This document shows, one piece after another, positions 25,960-35,260 of a stretch of 64,000 bases of DNA (its first letter is position 1; every line of letters begins with the position of its first letter). The stretch lies in contig NZ_MBQE01000001.1 in NCBI RefSeq assembly GCF_001696535.1, positions 1,550,001-1,614,000 on the forward strand, given 5' to 3'. This DNA comes from Stappia indica. GTDB taxonomy: Bacteria > Pseudomonadota > Alphaproteobacteria > Rhizobiales > Stappiaceae. The position numbers were made by a program, and so were the translations under genes. The notes under the pieces are model-generated. The model saw nothing but the letters and a program-made list of their open reading frames with translations, was not told where the DNA came from and made no database searches.

Positions 25960-26348
25960 GTGAATACTCCAGTTACCACGTGGAACAAGCGGACATGCGG
26001 GATTGGATCCCCAGCACGCCCGGCCCCCCAGACAGTCACCTATGACGGGTGAATGTGGCGCTGCCCGTCACAAAATGGGGAGATCCCGTGGCAATGGATG
26101 ATTTTTCGGTGACATGGTAACCAGTTGGTTACCATGGAATATGGGGAGTTTCGACAGGGTACCGCACACCCTCAGGCAGCGCAAAGCCCCAACGACCGGG
26201 CTTTTCATCTCAGGGCAAATGCATATATAGGGCAGGTCTTCAGCCGGCGGCGTTGGCACCGGAGCTGTGCCTCACAAAAGGCCGCATCGCCTCCGCCGGC
26301 CAGCACGCTTGATAATCCGTCCACCTATCAGCCGGGTGCCACAACTTC
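25960..26348. promoter_or_regulatory. Divergent promoter region of the porin and antiporter genes
   Basis: 389 bases. It holds the 10-bp dyad at 26113-26136, a second inverted repeat TGACGGG/CCCGTCA (26043-26049 with 26064-26070), a CCACGTGG palindrome in the porin leader (25976-25983) and a possible promoter for the antiporter, TTTTCA-16-TATATA (26202-26229). GTTACC occurs both in the dyad and next to CCACGTGG. Confidence 0.5.
26113..26136. promoter_or_regulatory. Perfect 10-bp dyad, probable operator
   Basis: CATGGTAACC (26113-26122), AGTT, GGTTACCATG (26127-26136). The perfect symmetry and 24-bp span suit a dimeric HTH repressor such as TetR or LacI type. It lies about 150 bases from the porin start and 210 from the antiporter start, between the two promoters. 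Confidence 0.6.
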
Positions 26349-27338
26349 ATGCTCATCGACTATGTCAGCCTCGTGGGAGGTCTCGTCGTCCTGATCGTCG
26401 CCGGTGACGTTCTGGTTCGCGGGTCGGTAAGCGTTGCGGAGCGGCTCGGCATCCCCACCCTCGTCATCGGTCTGACAATCGTCGCCTTCGGCACCAGCGC
26501 GCCGGAGCTCGTCATTTCGCTCCGTGCCGCGCTCGACGGTCTCTCGGGCATCGCCATCGGCAACGTGGTCGGCTCCAACATCGCCAACGTCCTGGCGGTT
26601 CTCGGCCTGCCGGCCCTGTTCGCCGCCACCTCCTGCGATGAGAACGGCGCCGTCAGGAACTCGGTGTTCATGGTGGCGATCACCGCCATCTTCATCGGCA
26701 TGGCCTTCCACAGCCCGCTGTCGCGCTTCGATGGCACGATCCTGCTGATGCTGCTGGCGCTGTTCCTGTGGGAATCGGTGCGCGCGACCCGCAAGCATCG
26801 CGCCCAGAATGTCGGCGCCGCGGCGGTCGCGGACGGCGACGAGGACCTGCCCTTCGACGAGGTCGAGGGCGTGCCGGACAATGTCGGCCTCGCCATCCTG
26901 TTCATCGTCCTCGGCCTGATCGGCCTGCCGCTCGGTGCGCATTTCACCATCGAAGGGGCTTCGGCCCTGGCCCGCGACTGGGGCGTCTCCGATGCGGTGA
27001 TCGGCCTGACCGTGGTCGCCCTCGGGACCTCGCTGCCCGAACTGATGACCTCGCTGATGGCTGCGATTCGCGGTCACGCCGCCGTCGCGCTCGGCAATGT
27101 CATCGGCTCCAACATCTTCAATCTGGTCGCCATCATGGGCATCACCTCGATGGTGGTGCCGCTGCAGGTCCCGCCGGAGGTCCTGCGCCTCGACCTGTGG
27201 GCCATGCTCGCCTGCGCGCTCCTTGTCCTCGCCTTCGCCGCGTTCAAGGTGACCATCCGCTGGCCATCCGGTATCATTCTTTGTGCATTGTACGCCCTGT
27301 ACATTTTCGTCGTGTTCCAGACGGGCAAGGTCGCCTGA
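26349..27338 (+). CDS. Calcium/sodium antiporter (CaCA family, YrbG type)
   Basis: A 329-residue inner-membrane cation/proton or Ca2+/Na+ exchanger. The two inverted alpha-repeats are both complete: GTSAPELVISL with GNVVGSNIANV (about 48-82), and GTSLPELMTSL with GNVIGSNIFNL (about 225-260); the Glu residues bind the ion. About ten helices, with an acidic cytosolic loop (DGDEDLPFDEVEG, near 162) between the halves that may sense Ca2+. Length is normal. It is the first plus-strand gene after the regulatory region, and the SDR gene follows after 67 bases. Confidence 0.92.
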   Translation: MLIDYVSLVGGLVVLIVAGDVLVRGSVSVAERLGIPTLVIGLTIVAFGTSAPELVISLRAALDGLSGIAIGNVVGSNIANVLAVLGLPALFAATSCDENGAVRNSVFMVAITAIFIGMAFHSPLSRFDGTILLMLLALFLWESVRATRKHRAQNVGAAAVADGDEDLPFDEVEGVPDNVGLAILFIVLGLIGLPLGAHFTIEGASALARDWGVSDAVIGLTVVALGTSLPELMTSLMAAIRGHAAVALGNVIGSNIFNLVAIMGITSMVVPLQVPPEVLRLDLWAMLACALLVLAFAAFKVTIRWPSGIILCALYALYIFVVFQTGKVA

Positions 27339-27405
27339 TCGGGCTTTCCCGAATGCGCGTAAGACCCGCTGATATCTCGTCCATTTCGACAACCAGCGAG
27401 TCGCC

Positions 27406-28194
27406 ATGTCCGTTTCCCAGATGTCTGTCAGCCCCGAGCAGTCCCCTGTAGCCCTGGTGACGGGTGCGGCCCTGCGCATCGGCCGGGCCATCGCCGAGGA
27501 TCTGGCGGCCAATGGCTTCCGCATCGCGATCCACGCCCACCGATCGCTGTCCGAGGCCGAGGCGCTGGCGACCGATATCGCCGCGCGCGGCGGACGCGCC
27601 TGCATCGTCGCCGGCGACCTGACGCATCCCGACACGCCGGGCCGGATCATGGCCGCGGCCCGCGCTCAGCTCGGCCCCGTGCGCCTGCTGGTCAACAGCG
27701 CCTCGATCTTCGAGAAGGACGAGATCGGCGAGCTGGAGCTGGACCGCTACGAAAAGCACATGGCGATCCACACCCGCGCGCCGATCTTCCTGACCCAGGA
27801 GATGGCCAACGCCCTGCCGACGGGCATGACCGGGCTTGTGGTCAACATCATCGACCAGCGCGTATGGAAGCTGACGCCGCAGTTCTTTTCCTACACCCTG
27901 TCCAAGGCGGCGCTGTGGGCGGCGACGCAGACGCTGGCCCAGGGGCTCGCCCCGCGAATCCGCGTCAACGGCATCGGCCCCGGCCCGACCCTCGCCAACA
28001 CGCGCCAGCAGGCGTCCGACTTCGCCCGCCAGACCGAGGCGGTGCTCATGAAGCGCGGTCCCGCGCTGGAGGAGTTCGGGCGCACCATCCGCTACCTGTG
28101 GGAGACGCCGTCGATCACCGGCCAGATGATCGCCCTCGACGGCGGCCAGCATCTTGCCTGGGAGACCCCGGACGTCGTAGGCATCGCCGAATGA
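27406..28194 (+). CDS. SDR oxidoreductase, pteridine reductase (FolM/PTR1)-like
   Basis: A 262-residue NAD(P)H-dependent short-chain dehydrogenase. The nucleotide loop is [12 protein letters not shown] (19-30), with LVNSASIF (95-102). The catalytic set is Asp150, Tyr163 and Lys167 (NIID..SYTLSK), with Asp in place of the usual SDR Ser. The 13-residue Asp-Tyr spacing is that of Leishmania PTR1 (Asp181/Tyr194/Lys198), so reduction of a pterin or folate (dihydromonapterin/dihydrofolate) is a good inference. The stop overlaps the uvrC start by four bases, a linkage often seen in alphaproteobacteria. The exact N-terminus (27406 or 27421) is uncertain. Confidence 0.82.
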   Translation: MSVSQMSVSPEQSPVALVTGAALRIGRAIAEDLAANGFRIAIHAHRSLSEAEALATDIAARGGRACIVAGDLTHPDTPGRIMAAARAQLGPVRLLVNSASIFEKDEIGELELDRYEKHMAIHTRAPIFLTQEMANALPTGMTGLVVNIIDQRVWKLTPQFFSYTLSKAALWAATQTLAQGLAPRIRVNGIGPGPTLANTRQQASDFARQTEAVLMKRGPALEEFGRTIRYLWETPSITGQMIALDGGQHLAWETPDVVGIAE

Positions 28195-30254
28195 CCGGAC
28201 GCGAAAAAGACATTCCCCCCGACGACGATCTGCCCGACGACCTCGATACCGACGAGACCGGCGAGAACGAGGATGCGCTGCCGGACGAAGGCAGCGAGCC
28301 CGTTCCCATGCCGACGTTCGAGGCCGAGACCTCGCCGCTCGGGCCGGACGCGCGCGGCGTCGACGTCATCTCGCATTTCGTCCGCCGTCTGCCGCTCGGG
28401 CCGGGCGTCTATCGCATGCTCGACGAGGAAGGCACGGTTCTTTACGTCGGCAAGGCGCGCTCGCTGAAGAAGCGGGTGACGAGCTACACGCGCCTGCAGG
28501 GCCAGTCCAACCGCATCATGCGGATGATCATGGCCACTGCCTCGATGGAATTCGTGACGACGCGCACGGAAACCGAGGCGCTGCTGCTCGAGGCCAACCT
28601 GATCAAGCGCCTGCGGCCGCGCTTCAACGTGCTGCTGCGCGACGACAAGTCGTTCCCGTACATTCTCGTCACCGGCGACCACGAGGCCCCTGCCCTCGTC
28701 AAGCATCGCGGCGCCCGCCGGCGCAAGGGCAGCTATTTCGGCCCCTTCGCCTCCGCCGGCGCGGTCAACCGGACGATCACTGCGCTGCAGAAGGCGTTCC
28801 TGATCCGCAACTGCACCGACAGCTATTACGCCAACCGCAGCCGACCCTGCCTGCTCTACCAGATCAAGCGCTGCGCGGGCCCGTGCACCGGCGAGATCGA
28901 CCGGGAGGACTATGCAGGCCTCGTCGCGGAGGCGAAGTCCTTCCTGTCCGGCCGCAGCCAGATGGTGAAGAAGGATCTCGCCCGCCAGATGGAATCGGCC
29001 TCCGAAACGCTCGATTTCGAGCGCGCGGCCGTCTATCGCGACCGCCTCGCCGCCCTCTCCCATATCCAGTCGCACCAGGGCATCAACCCGCAGAGCGTCG
29101 AGGAGGCGGACGTCTTCGCCATCCACGAGGAAGGCGGACAGTATTGCATCCAGGTGTTCTTCTTCCGCACCGGCCAGAACTGGGGCAACCATGCCCTGTT
29201 TCCGCGCGCCGACCGCTCGCTCGCCGTCGCCGAGGTGCTGGAGAGCTTCCTGGCGCAGTTCTACGACGACAAGCCGGTGCCGCGGCTGGTGCTGCTGTCG
29301 AACGAGATCGAGGAGCGGGCGCTGCTCGCCGCCGCCCTGTCAGAGCGGGCCGGGCACAAGGTCGAGGTCGCCGTGCCCCAACGCGGCGAAAAGCGCGAGC
29401 TGGTCGAGCATGCCCATAAGAACGCCCGCGAGGCGCTCGGGCGGCGGCTCGCCGAGACCAGCAGCCATGCACGCCTGCTCAAGGGTGTGGGAGAGACCTT
29501 CGGCTTGGCCGCAACGCCGCGCCGAATCGAGGTCTACGACAACTCGCACATCATGGGCACCAATGCGGTCGGCGGCATGATCGTCGCCGGGCCGGAGGGC
29601 TACGCCAAGGGCCAGTACCGCAAGTTCAACATCCGCTCGGAGGACCTCGTCCCGGGCGACGACTACGGCATGATGCGCGAGGTGCTGACGCGTCGCTTCT
29701 CGCGCCTGCTGAAGGAACATGCCGACGAGCGCAAGGCGGCAGCAGCGCCCGCCCCCGAAACGGCAAATCCGGACGAAGAGACGACCGAGGACACCAGCGC
29801 AATCCCGGCCTGGCCGGATCTGGTCTTCATCGACGGCGGCCTCGGACAGCTCAACGCCGCCCGCGAGACGCTGACCGCGCTCGGCATCGAGGACGTGCCG
29901 CTGGTTGGCATCGCCAAGGGGCCGGACCGCGATGCGGGACGCGAGAAGTTCTTCATCCCCGGCAAGCCGTCCTTCATGCTGCCGGAGCGCGATCCGGTGC
30001 TCTACTTCGTCCAGCGCCTGCGCGACGAGGCGCACCGCTTCGCCATCGGCACGCACCGGGCGCGGCGCAAGAAGGACATCGCCCGCAGCCCGCTCGACGA
30101 GATCGCCGGCATCGGCCCTGCCCGCAAGCGCGCCCTGCTGCGCCATTTCGGCACGGCCAAGGCCGTCTCCAAGGCCGGCATCGACGATCTGATGGCGGTC
30201 GACGGCGTCTCCGAGACGGTCGCGCGCACGATCTACGACCACTTCCACGAATAG
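28191..30254 (+). CDS. uvrC: Excinuclease ABC subunit C
   Basis: The nuclease of UvrABC nucleotide excision repair, making both incisions around a lesion. 687 aa. An acidic 60-residue N-terminal extension (rich in Asp/Glu) precedes the GIY-YIG domain (about 70-148; [20 protein letters not shown]). The Cys-containing [17 protein letters not shown] follows near 223-239, then the UVR motif (about 265-290, [13 protein letters not shown]), the RNase-H-like nuclease ([38 protein letters not shown]) and C-terminal HhH motifs (about 635-687). ATG 28191 overlaps the SDR stop (ATGA). A Glu/Ala-rich insertion near 515-540 is lineage-specific. Confidence 0.97.
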   Translation: MTGREKDIPPDDDLPDDLDTDETGENEDALPDEGSEPVPMPTFEAETSPLGPDARGVDVISHFVRRLPLGPGVYRMLDEEGTVLYVGKARSLKKRVTSYTRLQGQSNRIMRMIMATASMEFVTTRTETEALLLEANLIKRLRPRFNVLLRDDKSFPYILVTGDHEAPALVKHRGARRRKGSYFGPFASAGAVNRTITALQKAFLIRNCTDSYYANRSRPCLLYQIKRCAGPCTGEIDREDYAGLVAEAKSFLSGRSQMVKKDLARQMESASETLDFERAAVYRDRLAALSHIQSHQGINPQSVEEADVFAIHEEGGQYCIQVFFFRTGQNWGNHALFPRADRSLAVAEVLESFLAQFYDDKPVPRLVLLSNEIEERALLAAALSERAGHKVEVAVPQRGEKRELVEHAHKNAREALGRRLAETSSHARLLKGVGETFGLAATPRRIEVYDNSHIMGTNAVGGMIVAGPEGYAKGQYRKFNIRSEDLVPGDDYGMMREVLTRRFSRLLKEHADERKAAAAPAPETANPDEETTEDTSAIPAWPDLVFIDGGLGQLNAARETLTALGIEDVPLVGIAKGPDRDAGREKFFIPGKPSFMLPERDPVLYFVQRLRDEAHRFAIGTHRARRKKDIARSPLDEIAGIGPARKRALLRHFGTAKAVSKAGIDDLMAVDGVSETVARTIYDHFHE

Positions 30255-30351
30255 CGGCGGCGGTCGCAGCCGGCGAGCAGGGTTGAAGCGGGCGGCGGGA
30301 CAGCAGACACTGGCCCCCGGTGCGGGGCAGACAAAGACGGAAGGACGGGCA

Positions 30352-30648
30352 ATGGTTTTCGGGAAGCTCTTCGGCGGACTGTTCGGCGGCGGCGGCGACA
30401 AGGCCCCGGCGGCCTCGCGCCACCAGACGCAGGAATACAAGGGCTACCTCATCACCCCGGCGCCGACCTCGCGCGACGGCCAGTGGCAGGTCGCCGGTTC
30501 CATCGCGCGCACCTTCGACGACGGCGACACCCGCACCCACGATTTCATCCGAGCCGACCTGATGCCGAGCGAGGAGCAGGCCGCGGAATTCGCCACACGC
30601 AAGGCCCGCCAGATCATCGACGAACAGGGCGACCGGATGTTCGGCTGA
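30352..30648 (+). CDS. HlyU family protein
   Basis: A 98-residue protein of the HlyU family. It has a Gly/Phe-rich start (GKLFGGLFGGGGDK), then the conserved EYKGYLITPAPTSRDGQWQVAGSI (28-51) and HDFIRADLMPSEEQAAEFATR near 63-83. HlyU was named as a transcriptional activator of Vibrio haemolysin, but alphaproteobacterial members are of unknown function; no HTH is evident here and the Vibrio ArsR-type HlyU is a different family. The ATG at 30352 is preceded by GGAAGGACGGG. It sits 97 bases after uvrC. Confidence 0.8.
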   Translation: MVFGKLFGGLFGGGGDKAPAASRHQTQEYKGYLITPAPTSRDGQWQVAGSIARTFDDGDTRTHDFIRADLMPSEEQAAEFATRKARQIIDEQGDRMFG

Positions 30649-30655
30649 GTCGCGC

Positions 30656-31369
30656 TCAGCGCGCCTGCGACCGGATATCCTCCAAACGCTGGATCTGCCG
30701 GCCCTGCAGGTCGAAATTCTCCGGCGCGAGCCAGGCTTCGAAGGCCGCGCGCAGATGCGGCCACTCGCTGTCGAGGATCGAGAACCACGCCGTGTCGCGG
30801 TTGCGCCCCTTGTAGACCACGGCCTGCCGGAACGTGCCCTCGTAGGAAAAACCGAGTCGCCCGGCGGCGCGCCGCGAGGGAGCGTTCAGCGCGTCGCATT
30901 TCCACTCGTAGCGGCGATAGCCGAGCTCGTCGAACACCCGGCGCATCATCAGGTACATCGCCTCGGTGGACTGAACGCTGCCCTGCATCAGCGGCGAAAA
31001 GTTGATGTGCCCGACCTCGATCACGCCGTTCGCCGGGTCGATCCGCAGGTAGCTGGCAACGCCCAGTTCGCGCCCGCTCGCCTCATCCACCACCACATGG
31101 AACAGCGGGTCCTTGCTCGTGAAGGTTGCGTCGGCGAATTTCCGGAACTCGGCCTCCGTCGCCACCGGCCCGTAACCGAGATAGGTCCAATTGCGCCCGT
31201 CCGCATCCTCGCGATAGGCGGCGAAAAGACCCGCCGCATGGCGCGGTTCGTATGGTTCCAGGCGGCAGGTTCTCCCTTGCATGATCGTGCGCGGCGGCAG
31301 CTCGCGCGCGGTCCAGTCCGGCACATCCGGCCCGATTGCCTGTCCGAATTCGTTCCGCCTCTCGATCAT
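30656..31369 (-). CDS. GNAT-family N-acetyltransferase (RimJ/RimL type)
   Basis: A 237-residue acetyltransferase of the RimJ/RimL subgroup. Cues: GRTCRLEPYEPRHAAGLF near 32-49, EVGHINFSPLMQGSVQSTEAMYLMM near 118-142 (split across beta4 and the acetyl-CoA loop) and ALNAPSRRAAGRLGFSYEGTFR near 160-181. This subgroup acetylates protein N-termini or aminoglycoside-like and other small amines; the substrate is unknown. It lies on the opposite strand between uvrC-hlyU and pgsA, interrupting a linkage that is usually compact in related bacteria. It is convergent with hlyU with an 7-base gap. Confidence 0.85.
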   Translation of the reverse strand: MIERRNEFGQAIGPDVPDWTARELPPRTIMQGRTCRLEPYEPRHAAGLFAAYREDADGRNWTYLGYGPVATEAEFRKFADATFTSKDPLFHVVVDEASGRELGVASYLRIDPANGVIEVGHINFSPLMQGSVQSTEAMYLMMRRVFDELGYRRYEWKCDALNAPSRRAAGRLGFSYEGTFRQAVVYKGRNRDTAWFSILDSEWPHLRAAFEAWLAPENFDLQGRQIQRLEDIRSQAR

Positions 31370-31577
31370 TGCGCGACCCCGCCGACTGCCTGTGATTGTC
31401 CCAGATATACCCGCCCTTCCTGCGGACGGGAGATCCGGCCCGCTGCAGTTTCAGGGCACCGGTAACGCGTTTGCAACCGCCTGCGGCATGGAGGCCCGAT
31501 TGACGCGATGGGGCCCGCATGCTTCAAGGTCGGTAACCGCCCCGTGCCACTCATGCAGTGCGAGACCCTGAAGCGAC

Positions 31578-32150
31578 ATGTCTCAATCCCATGTCTGGAG
31601 CCTTCCGAACATCCTGACCTACGGACGCATCCTTGCGGTTCCGGCGGTCATGATCTGCTTCTATTTCCCCGGTCACGGGCCGCGCTGGATCGCCCTCGGC
31701 ATCTTCATCGTCGCGGCCATCACCGACTTCTTCGACGGCTATCTGGCCCGCGCCTGGCAACAGCAGTCGCGGCTCGGCCAGATGCTCGACCCTATCGCCG
31801 ACAAGCTGCTGGTGGCGGTCTGCCTGCTGCTGCTGGCCGGCCGGGGCGATATCGGCGGCTGGTCGATGATCGCCGCCGCGGTCATCCTGTGCCGCGAGAT
31901 CCTGGTGTCGGGCCTGCGCGAGTTCCTCGCGGAGCTGCGCGTCAGCGTGCCGGTGACCAAGCTTGCCAAGTGGAAGACCACCGTACAGCTCGTCGCCATG
32001 GCCTTCCTGCTGGCCGGCCCTGCGGGCGAGGCCGTGCTGCCCGGCACGCAGATCCTCGGGCTGATCGCCCTGTGGATCGCCGCCCTGCTGACGCTATATA
32101 CCGGCTACGACTACTTCCGGGCCGGCATCGGCCACCTGGTGCGGGACTAG
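31578..32150 (+). CDS. pgsA: CDP-diacylglycerol--glycerol-3-phosphate 3-phosphatidyltransferase
   Basis: An inner-membrane enzyme that condenses CDP-diacylglycerol with glycerol 3-phosphate to phosphatidylglycerophosphate, the committed step to phosphatidylglycerol and cardiolipin. 190 aa. The CDP-alcohol phosphotransferase motif D-x2-D-G-x2-A-R-x8-G-x3-D-x3-D is complete: DFFDGYLAR (50-58), then GQMLDPIAD. N-terminal SLPNILTYGRI is typical. It is followed by moaD after 31 bases and moaE, an order conserved in alphaproteobacteria. Confidence 0.95.
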   Translation: MSQSHVWSLPNILTYGRILAVPAVMICFYFPGHGPRWIALGIFIVAAITDFFDGYLARAWQQQSRLGQMLDPIADKLLVAVCLLLLAGRGDIGGWSMIAAAVILCREILVSGLREFLAELRVSVPVTKLAKWKTTVQLVAMAFLLAGPAGEAVLPGTQILGLIALWIAALLTLYTGYDYFRAGIGHLVRD

Positions 32151-32181
32151 GATACGAACCGCCGCAAGGACGGAGACCCAA

Positions 32182-32433
32182 ATGCAGCTGCGCTACTTCG
32201 CGTGGGTCCGCGAACGGATCGGCCAGGATGCCGAGACCGTGGACCTGCCGGGCGACATCACCACCGTCGCCGACCTGCTCGACTGGCTGGCCGCGCGCGA
32301 CGAAGGCTATGCCAGCGCCTTCGCCGACCGCGAGATCATCCGCGTTGCCCTCGACCAGGAGCATGCCGAGCATGACGCGCCGCTGGCCGGCGTGCGCGAG
32401 GCGGCCTTCTTTCCGCCGATGACCGGCGGCTGA
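32182..32433 (+). CDS. moaD: Molybdopterin synthase small subunit
   Basis: An 83-residue ubiquitin-like sulfur carrier. It ends in the required MTGG, whose terminal glycine is thiocarboxylated (by MoeB-type activation) and donates sulfur to precursor Z in molybdenum-cofactor synthesis. LRYFAWVRERIG at the N-terminus is typical. GGAG lies ten bases upstream of the ATG. Partner MoaE is encoded eight bases downstream. Confidence 0.95.
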   Translation: MQLRYFAWVRERIGQDAETVDLPGDITTVADLLDWLAARDEGYASAFADREIIRVALDQEHAEHDAPLAGVREAAFFPPMTGG

Positions 32434-32440
32434 GCCCGTC

Positions 32441-32935
32441 ATGACCGTCACGCCGGACACGTCCCCGGACAGCCTGCCGCCGATCGAGGTCCGCATCCAG
32501 AGTGCCGATTTCGACGCGGCCGCGGAGATCGAGCAGCTTCGACAGGCCAATCCGAACATCGGCGCCGTCGTCACCTTCACCGGCCTGTGCCGCGACGAGG
32601 GCGGCCGCCTTGCCGCGCTCGAACTGGAGCACTATCCCGGCATGGCCGAGGCGGAGATCACCCGCATCGCCCGGCAGGCCTGCACACGCTGGCCGCTCGA
32701 CGGGCTCACCGCGATCCACCGCCACGGCCGTATCGAGCCGGGCGGCAACATCGTTCTCGTGGTCGCCGCATCCCGCCATCGCCGCGCCGCCTTCGAGGCG
32801 GCCGAGTTCCTGATGGACTATCTCAAGACCCGCGCGCCGTTCTGGAAAAAAGAGCATCTGAAGGACGGCAGCAGCGGCAATTGGGTGGATGCCCGCGACA
32901 GCGACACCCGCGACGCCGACCGCTGGAAGGCTTGA
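32441..32935 (+). CDS. moaE: Molybdopterin synthase catalytic subunit
   Basis: A 164-residue MoaE, the large subunit of molybdopterin synthase, which converts cyclic pyranopterin monophosphate to molybdopterin with MoaD as sulfur donor. Family marks: GAVVTFTGLCRDEGG (41-55), LELEHYPGMAEAEI near 61, HRHGRIEPGG near 89 and the catalytic-site Lys region LKTRAPFWKKEH near 128. An extra acidic tail of about 20 residues ends the protein. It forms an operon with moaD. Confidence 0.95.
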   Translation: MTVTPDTSPDSLPPIEVRIQSADFDAAAEIEQLRQANPNIGAVVTFTGLCRDEGGRLAALELEHYPGMAEAEITRIARQACTRWPLDGLTAIHRHGRIEPGGNIVLVVAASRHRRAAFEAAEFLMDYLKTRAPFWKKEHLKDGSSGNWVDARDSDTRDADRWKA

Positions 32936-33038
32936 CCTGCCGTCCATAAGGGAGGAAGTCTTGCCTCTTCGTGGCAGACACGCCCCCTCCCCAACAGGCG
33001 CGCCCCGGATTGACCCGGGGTCTGCGACCGGACCGCTC

Positions 33039-34274
33039 ATGAACACCACAGCTACGCCCGTCGAGGTGATCGACGGCCCGCGCCATGGCCTTGGCTTCAC
33101 GGAATTCGTCGCGATCGTCGCTGCGCTGATGGCGCTGAACGCCCTCGCCATCGACGTCATGCTCCCCGCGCTCGGCGATATCGGCCGCGCCTTCTCCATC
33201 GCCGATCCCAACGAGCGCCAGAAGATCGTCGTCGTCTATCTGATCGGCTTCGGCTCGGCGCAGCTCGTCTGCGGCCCGCTCTCGGACCGGTTCGGCCGGC
33301 GTCCCGTCCTGCTCGGCGGGCTCACCCTTTACGCCCTTGCTGGGCTCCTCAGCGTCTTCGCCCCGACCATGGAGCAGATGCTGCTCGCCCGCCTGCTGCA
33401 GGGCATCGGCTGCGCCGCCCCGCGCGTGGTGGCGCTGTCGGCCGTGCGCGACTGCTATTCCGGCGCCCGCATGGGCCGGGTGATGTCGCTCGTCATGATG
33501 GTGTTCATGACAGTTCCGGTCATCGCCCCCTCCATCGGCCAGCTGATCCTGTTCGTGGCGCCGTGGCGGGCCATCTTCCTGATGCTCACCTTCGGCGGCT
33601 TCGCCATGCTCGGCTGGTGCCTGCTGCGGCTGCGCGAGACGCTTCCCGCCGAGGAGCGCCGACCGCTGTCCGTCGCGACCGTGCTCGGCGCCTACCGCAC
33701 CACGCTCGCCACCCGCACCACCTTCGGCTACATGCTGGCGACGACGCTGATCTTCGGCGCGCTGTTCTCCTTCATCGCTTCCGCTCAGCAGGTCTATGTC
33801 GACCTGTTTGGCCTCGGCGCGGCCTTTCCGCTCGTCTTTGCCGTCATGGGGCTGGCGCTTGCCGCCTCCTCCTTCCTCAGCGCCTCGCTGGTGGAGCGTA
33901 TCGGCCTGCGTCCGCTGTCGCACTGGGCGCTGGTCGCCTACGCGCTGCTCAACATCGTGCAGGTCGCGGCGGTGCTGACCTTCGGCTCGAACCTTTTCAT
34001 CTTCACCGGACTTCTGGTGCTCGGCGTCTTCTCGTTCGGGCTGATCGGCCCGAACTTCAACGCCATCGCCATGGAACCGCTCGGCCATATCGCCGGTGCG
34101 GCCTCCGCCATGCTCGGCTTCGTCACCACCAGCGGCGGCGCCGCGCTCGGCTACCTGGTCTCCAGCCGCTTCGACGGATCGGTGCTGCCGCTGACCCTCG
34201 GCTTCGCCTGTTTCGCCCTGTCGGGCCTTGCCGTCGTCGCCTGGACCGAGCGCGGCCGGATGTTCCGCGTCTAA
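33039..34274 (+). CDS. Bcr/CflA-family MFS drug exporter
   Basis: A 411-residue, 12-helix major facilitator protein of the DHA1 Bcr/CflA group. After a polar N-terminus, helix 1 carries ALNALAIDVMLPALGDIGRAF (about 30-50) with the buried Asp. Motif A is GPLSDRFGRRPVLLGG (about 82-97); ARLLQGIGCAAPRVVALSAVRD near 118 is the typical helix-4 Arg region. Bcr-type proteins export bicyclomycin, sulfonamides or Cys; the substrate here is unknown. The ATG at 33039 is chosen because earlier in-frame codons overlap moaE. Convergent with ilvE across a hairpin terminator. Confidence 0.9.
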   Translation: MNTTATPVEVIDGPRHGLGFTEFVAIVAALMALNALAIDVMLPALGDIGRAFSIADPNERQKIVVVYLIGFGSAQLVCGPLSDRFGRRPVLLGGLTLYALAGLLSVFAPTMEQMLLARLLQGIGCAAPRVVALSAVRDCYSGARMGRVMSLVMMVFMTVPVIAPSIGQLILFVAPWRAIFLMLTFGGFAMLGWCLLRLRETLPAEERRPLSVATVLGAYRTTLATRTTFGYMLATTLIFGALFSFIASAQQVYVDLFGLGAAFPLVFAVMGLALAASSFLSASLVERIGLRPLSHWALVAYALLNIVQVAAVLTFGSNLFIFTGLLVLGVFSFGLIGPNFNAIAMEPLGHIAGAASAMLGFVTTSGGAALGYLVSSRFDGSVLPLTLGFACFALSGLAVVAWTERGRMFRV

Positions 34275-34302
34275 GAGGGCAAGAAGGCCTGACCAGAAAC
34301 GC

Positions 34303-34326
34303 AAAAGGGCGGCCAGACGGCCGCCC
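34303..34326 (-). terminator. Terminator between the Bcr-type exporter and ilvE genes
   Basis: Stem GGGCGGCC/GGCCGCCC (34307-34314 with 34319-34326). On the minus strand TTTT follows, favouring ilvE. On the plus strand only TT follows, so it may work weakly in both directions. Confidence 0.75.
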
Positions 34327-34357
34327 TTCGCATATCCATGGTGAGATCCGCGGGATC

Positions 34358-35260
34358 TCAGCCGGCAGCGGCGACCTTGGCCGCGGCCTTCGGCTGCACC
34401 TCGACGTGATAGTCTTCCATCAGGGTCTTGGTGATCGCGTCGACGGTGAACGTGTACGGACCGACCTCGGAGACCGGGGTCACTTCCGCCGCGGTGCCGG
34501 TCAGGAAGCAGGCCTCGAAGCCCTCCATCTCGTCCGGCAGGATCGCCCGCTCGATCACCTCGAAGCCGCGCCGCTTGGCCAGGTCGATGACCGTGCGGCG
34601 GGTGATGCCATCGAGGAAGCAATCCGGCTTCGGCGTATGGATCTTGCCGTCCTTCACGAAGAAGACGTTGGCACCCGTCGCCTCGGCGATCTGGCCGCGC
34701 CAGTCGAGCATCAGGGCATCGGCATAGCCCTTGCGCTCGGCATCGTGCTTGGAGATCGTGCAGATCATGTAGAGACCGGCCGCCTTGGAGCGCGAGGGAG
34801 CCGTCATCGGGTCCGGACGGCGATAGGCCGCCATGTCGAGACGGATGCCCTTCAGCCGCTCTTCCGGCTTGAAGTAGCTCGGCCACTCCCAGGCGGCGAT
34901 CGCCAGGTGAATGGTGTTCGACTGGGCCGACACGCCCATCATCTCGCTGCCGCGCCAGGCCACCGGACGAACGTAAGCGTCGACCAGATTGCCCTTGGCC
35001 AGCAGCTCGCGCGTCGCCTGATTGATGGTCTCGGCGCTGTAGGGGATCTCGAAACCGAGGATACGAGCCGACTCGTGCAGGCGCTCGGTATGCTCTTCGA
35101 GCTTGAACACCTCGCCGCCATAGGCGCGCTCGCCCTCGAAGACGCTGCTGGCATAGTGCAGGCCGTGGCTCAGTACGTGGAGCTTGGCCTCGGCCCAGGG
35201 CACGAACACGCCATCATACCAGATGTGGCCTTCGCGTTGGTCAAAGGGCAGCTGCGCCAT
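34358..35260 (-). CDS. ilvE: Branched-chain amino-acid aminotransferase
   Basis: A class IV PLP aminotransferase for the last step of valine, leucine and isoleucine synthesis. 300 aa. Marks: WYDGVFVPWAEAKLHVLSHGLHYASSVFEGERAY (about 14-47; shown here as separate conserved blocks WYDGVFVPW, HVLSHGLHYASSVFEG), Lys in SKAAGLYM near 160, EATGANVFFVKDG near 190 and LTGTAAEVTPV near 255. The ATG at 35260 has GGGAG nine bases upstream, better than an in-frame start at 35284. It is divergent from the marR-type gene, a common arrangement in Rhizobiales, and ends at a strong hairpin. Confidence 0.92.
   Translation of the reverse strand: MAQLPFDQREGHIWYDGVFVPWAEAKLHVLSHGLHYASSVFEGERAYGGEVFKLEEHTERLHESARILGFEIPYSAETINQATRELLAKGNLVDAYVRPVAWRGSEMMGVSAQSNTIHLAIAAWEWPSYFKPEERLKGIRLDMAAYRRPDPMTAPSRSKAAGLYMICTISKHDAERKGYADALMLDWRGQIAEATGANVFFVKDGKIHTPKPDCFLDGITRRTVIDLAKRRGFEVIERAILPDEMEGFEACFLTGTAAEVTPVSEVGPYTFTVDAITKTLMEDYHVEVQPKAAAKVAAAG

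Noticed and set aside
25976-25983. CCACGTGG palindrome in the porin leader as an operator
   Set aside because: An 8-bp palindrome is expected by chance in this GC range; only its shared GTTACC flank is notable.
26328-27650. 440-codon minus-strand frame opposite the CaCA antiporter
   Set aside because: Antisense to a gene with both alpha-repeats intact; the frame's product is Arg/Gly/Asp/Glu-rich without domains.
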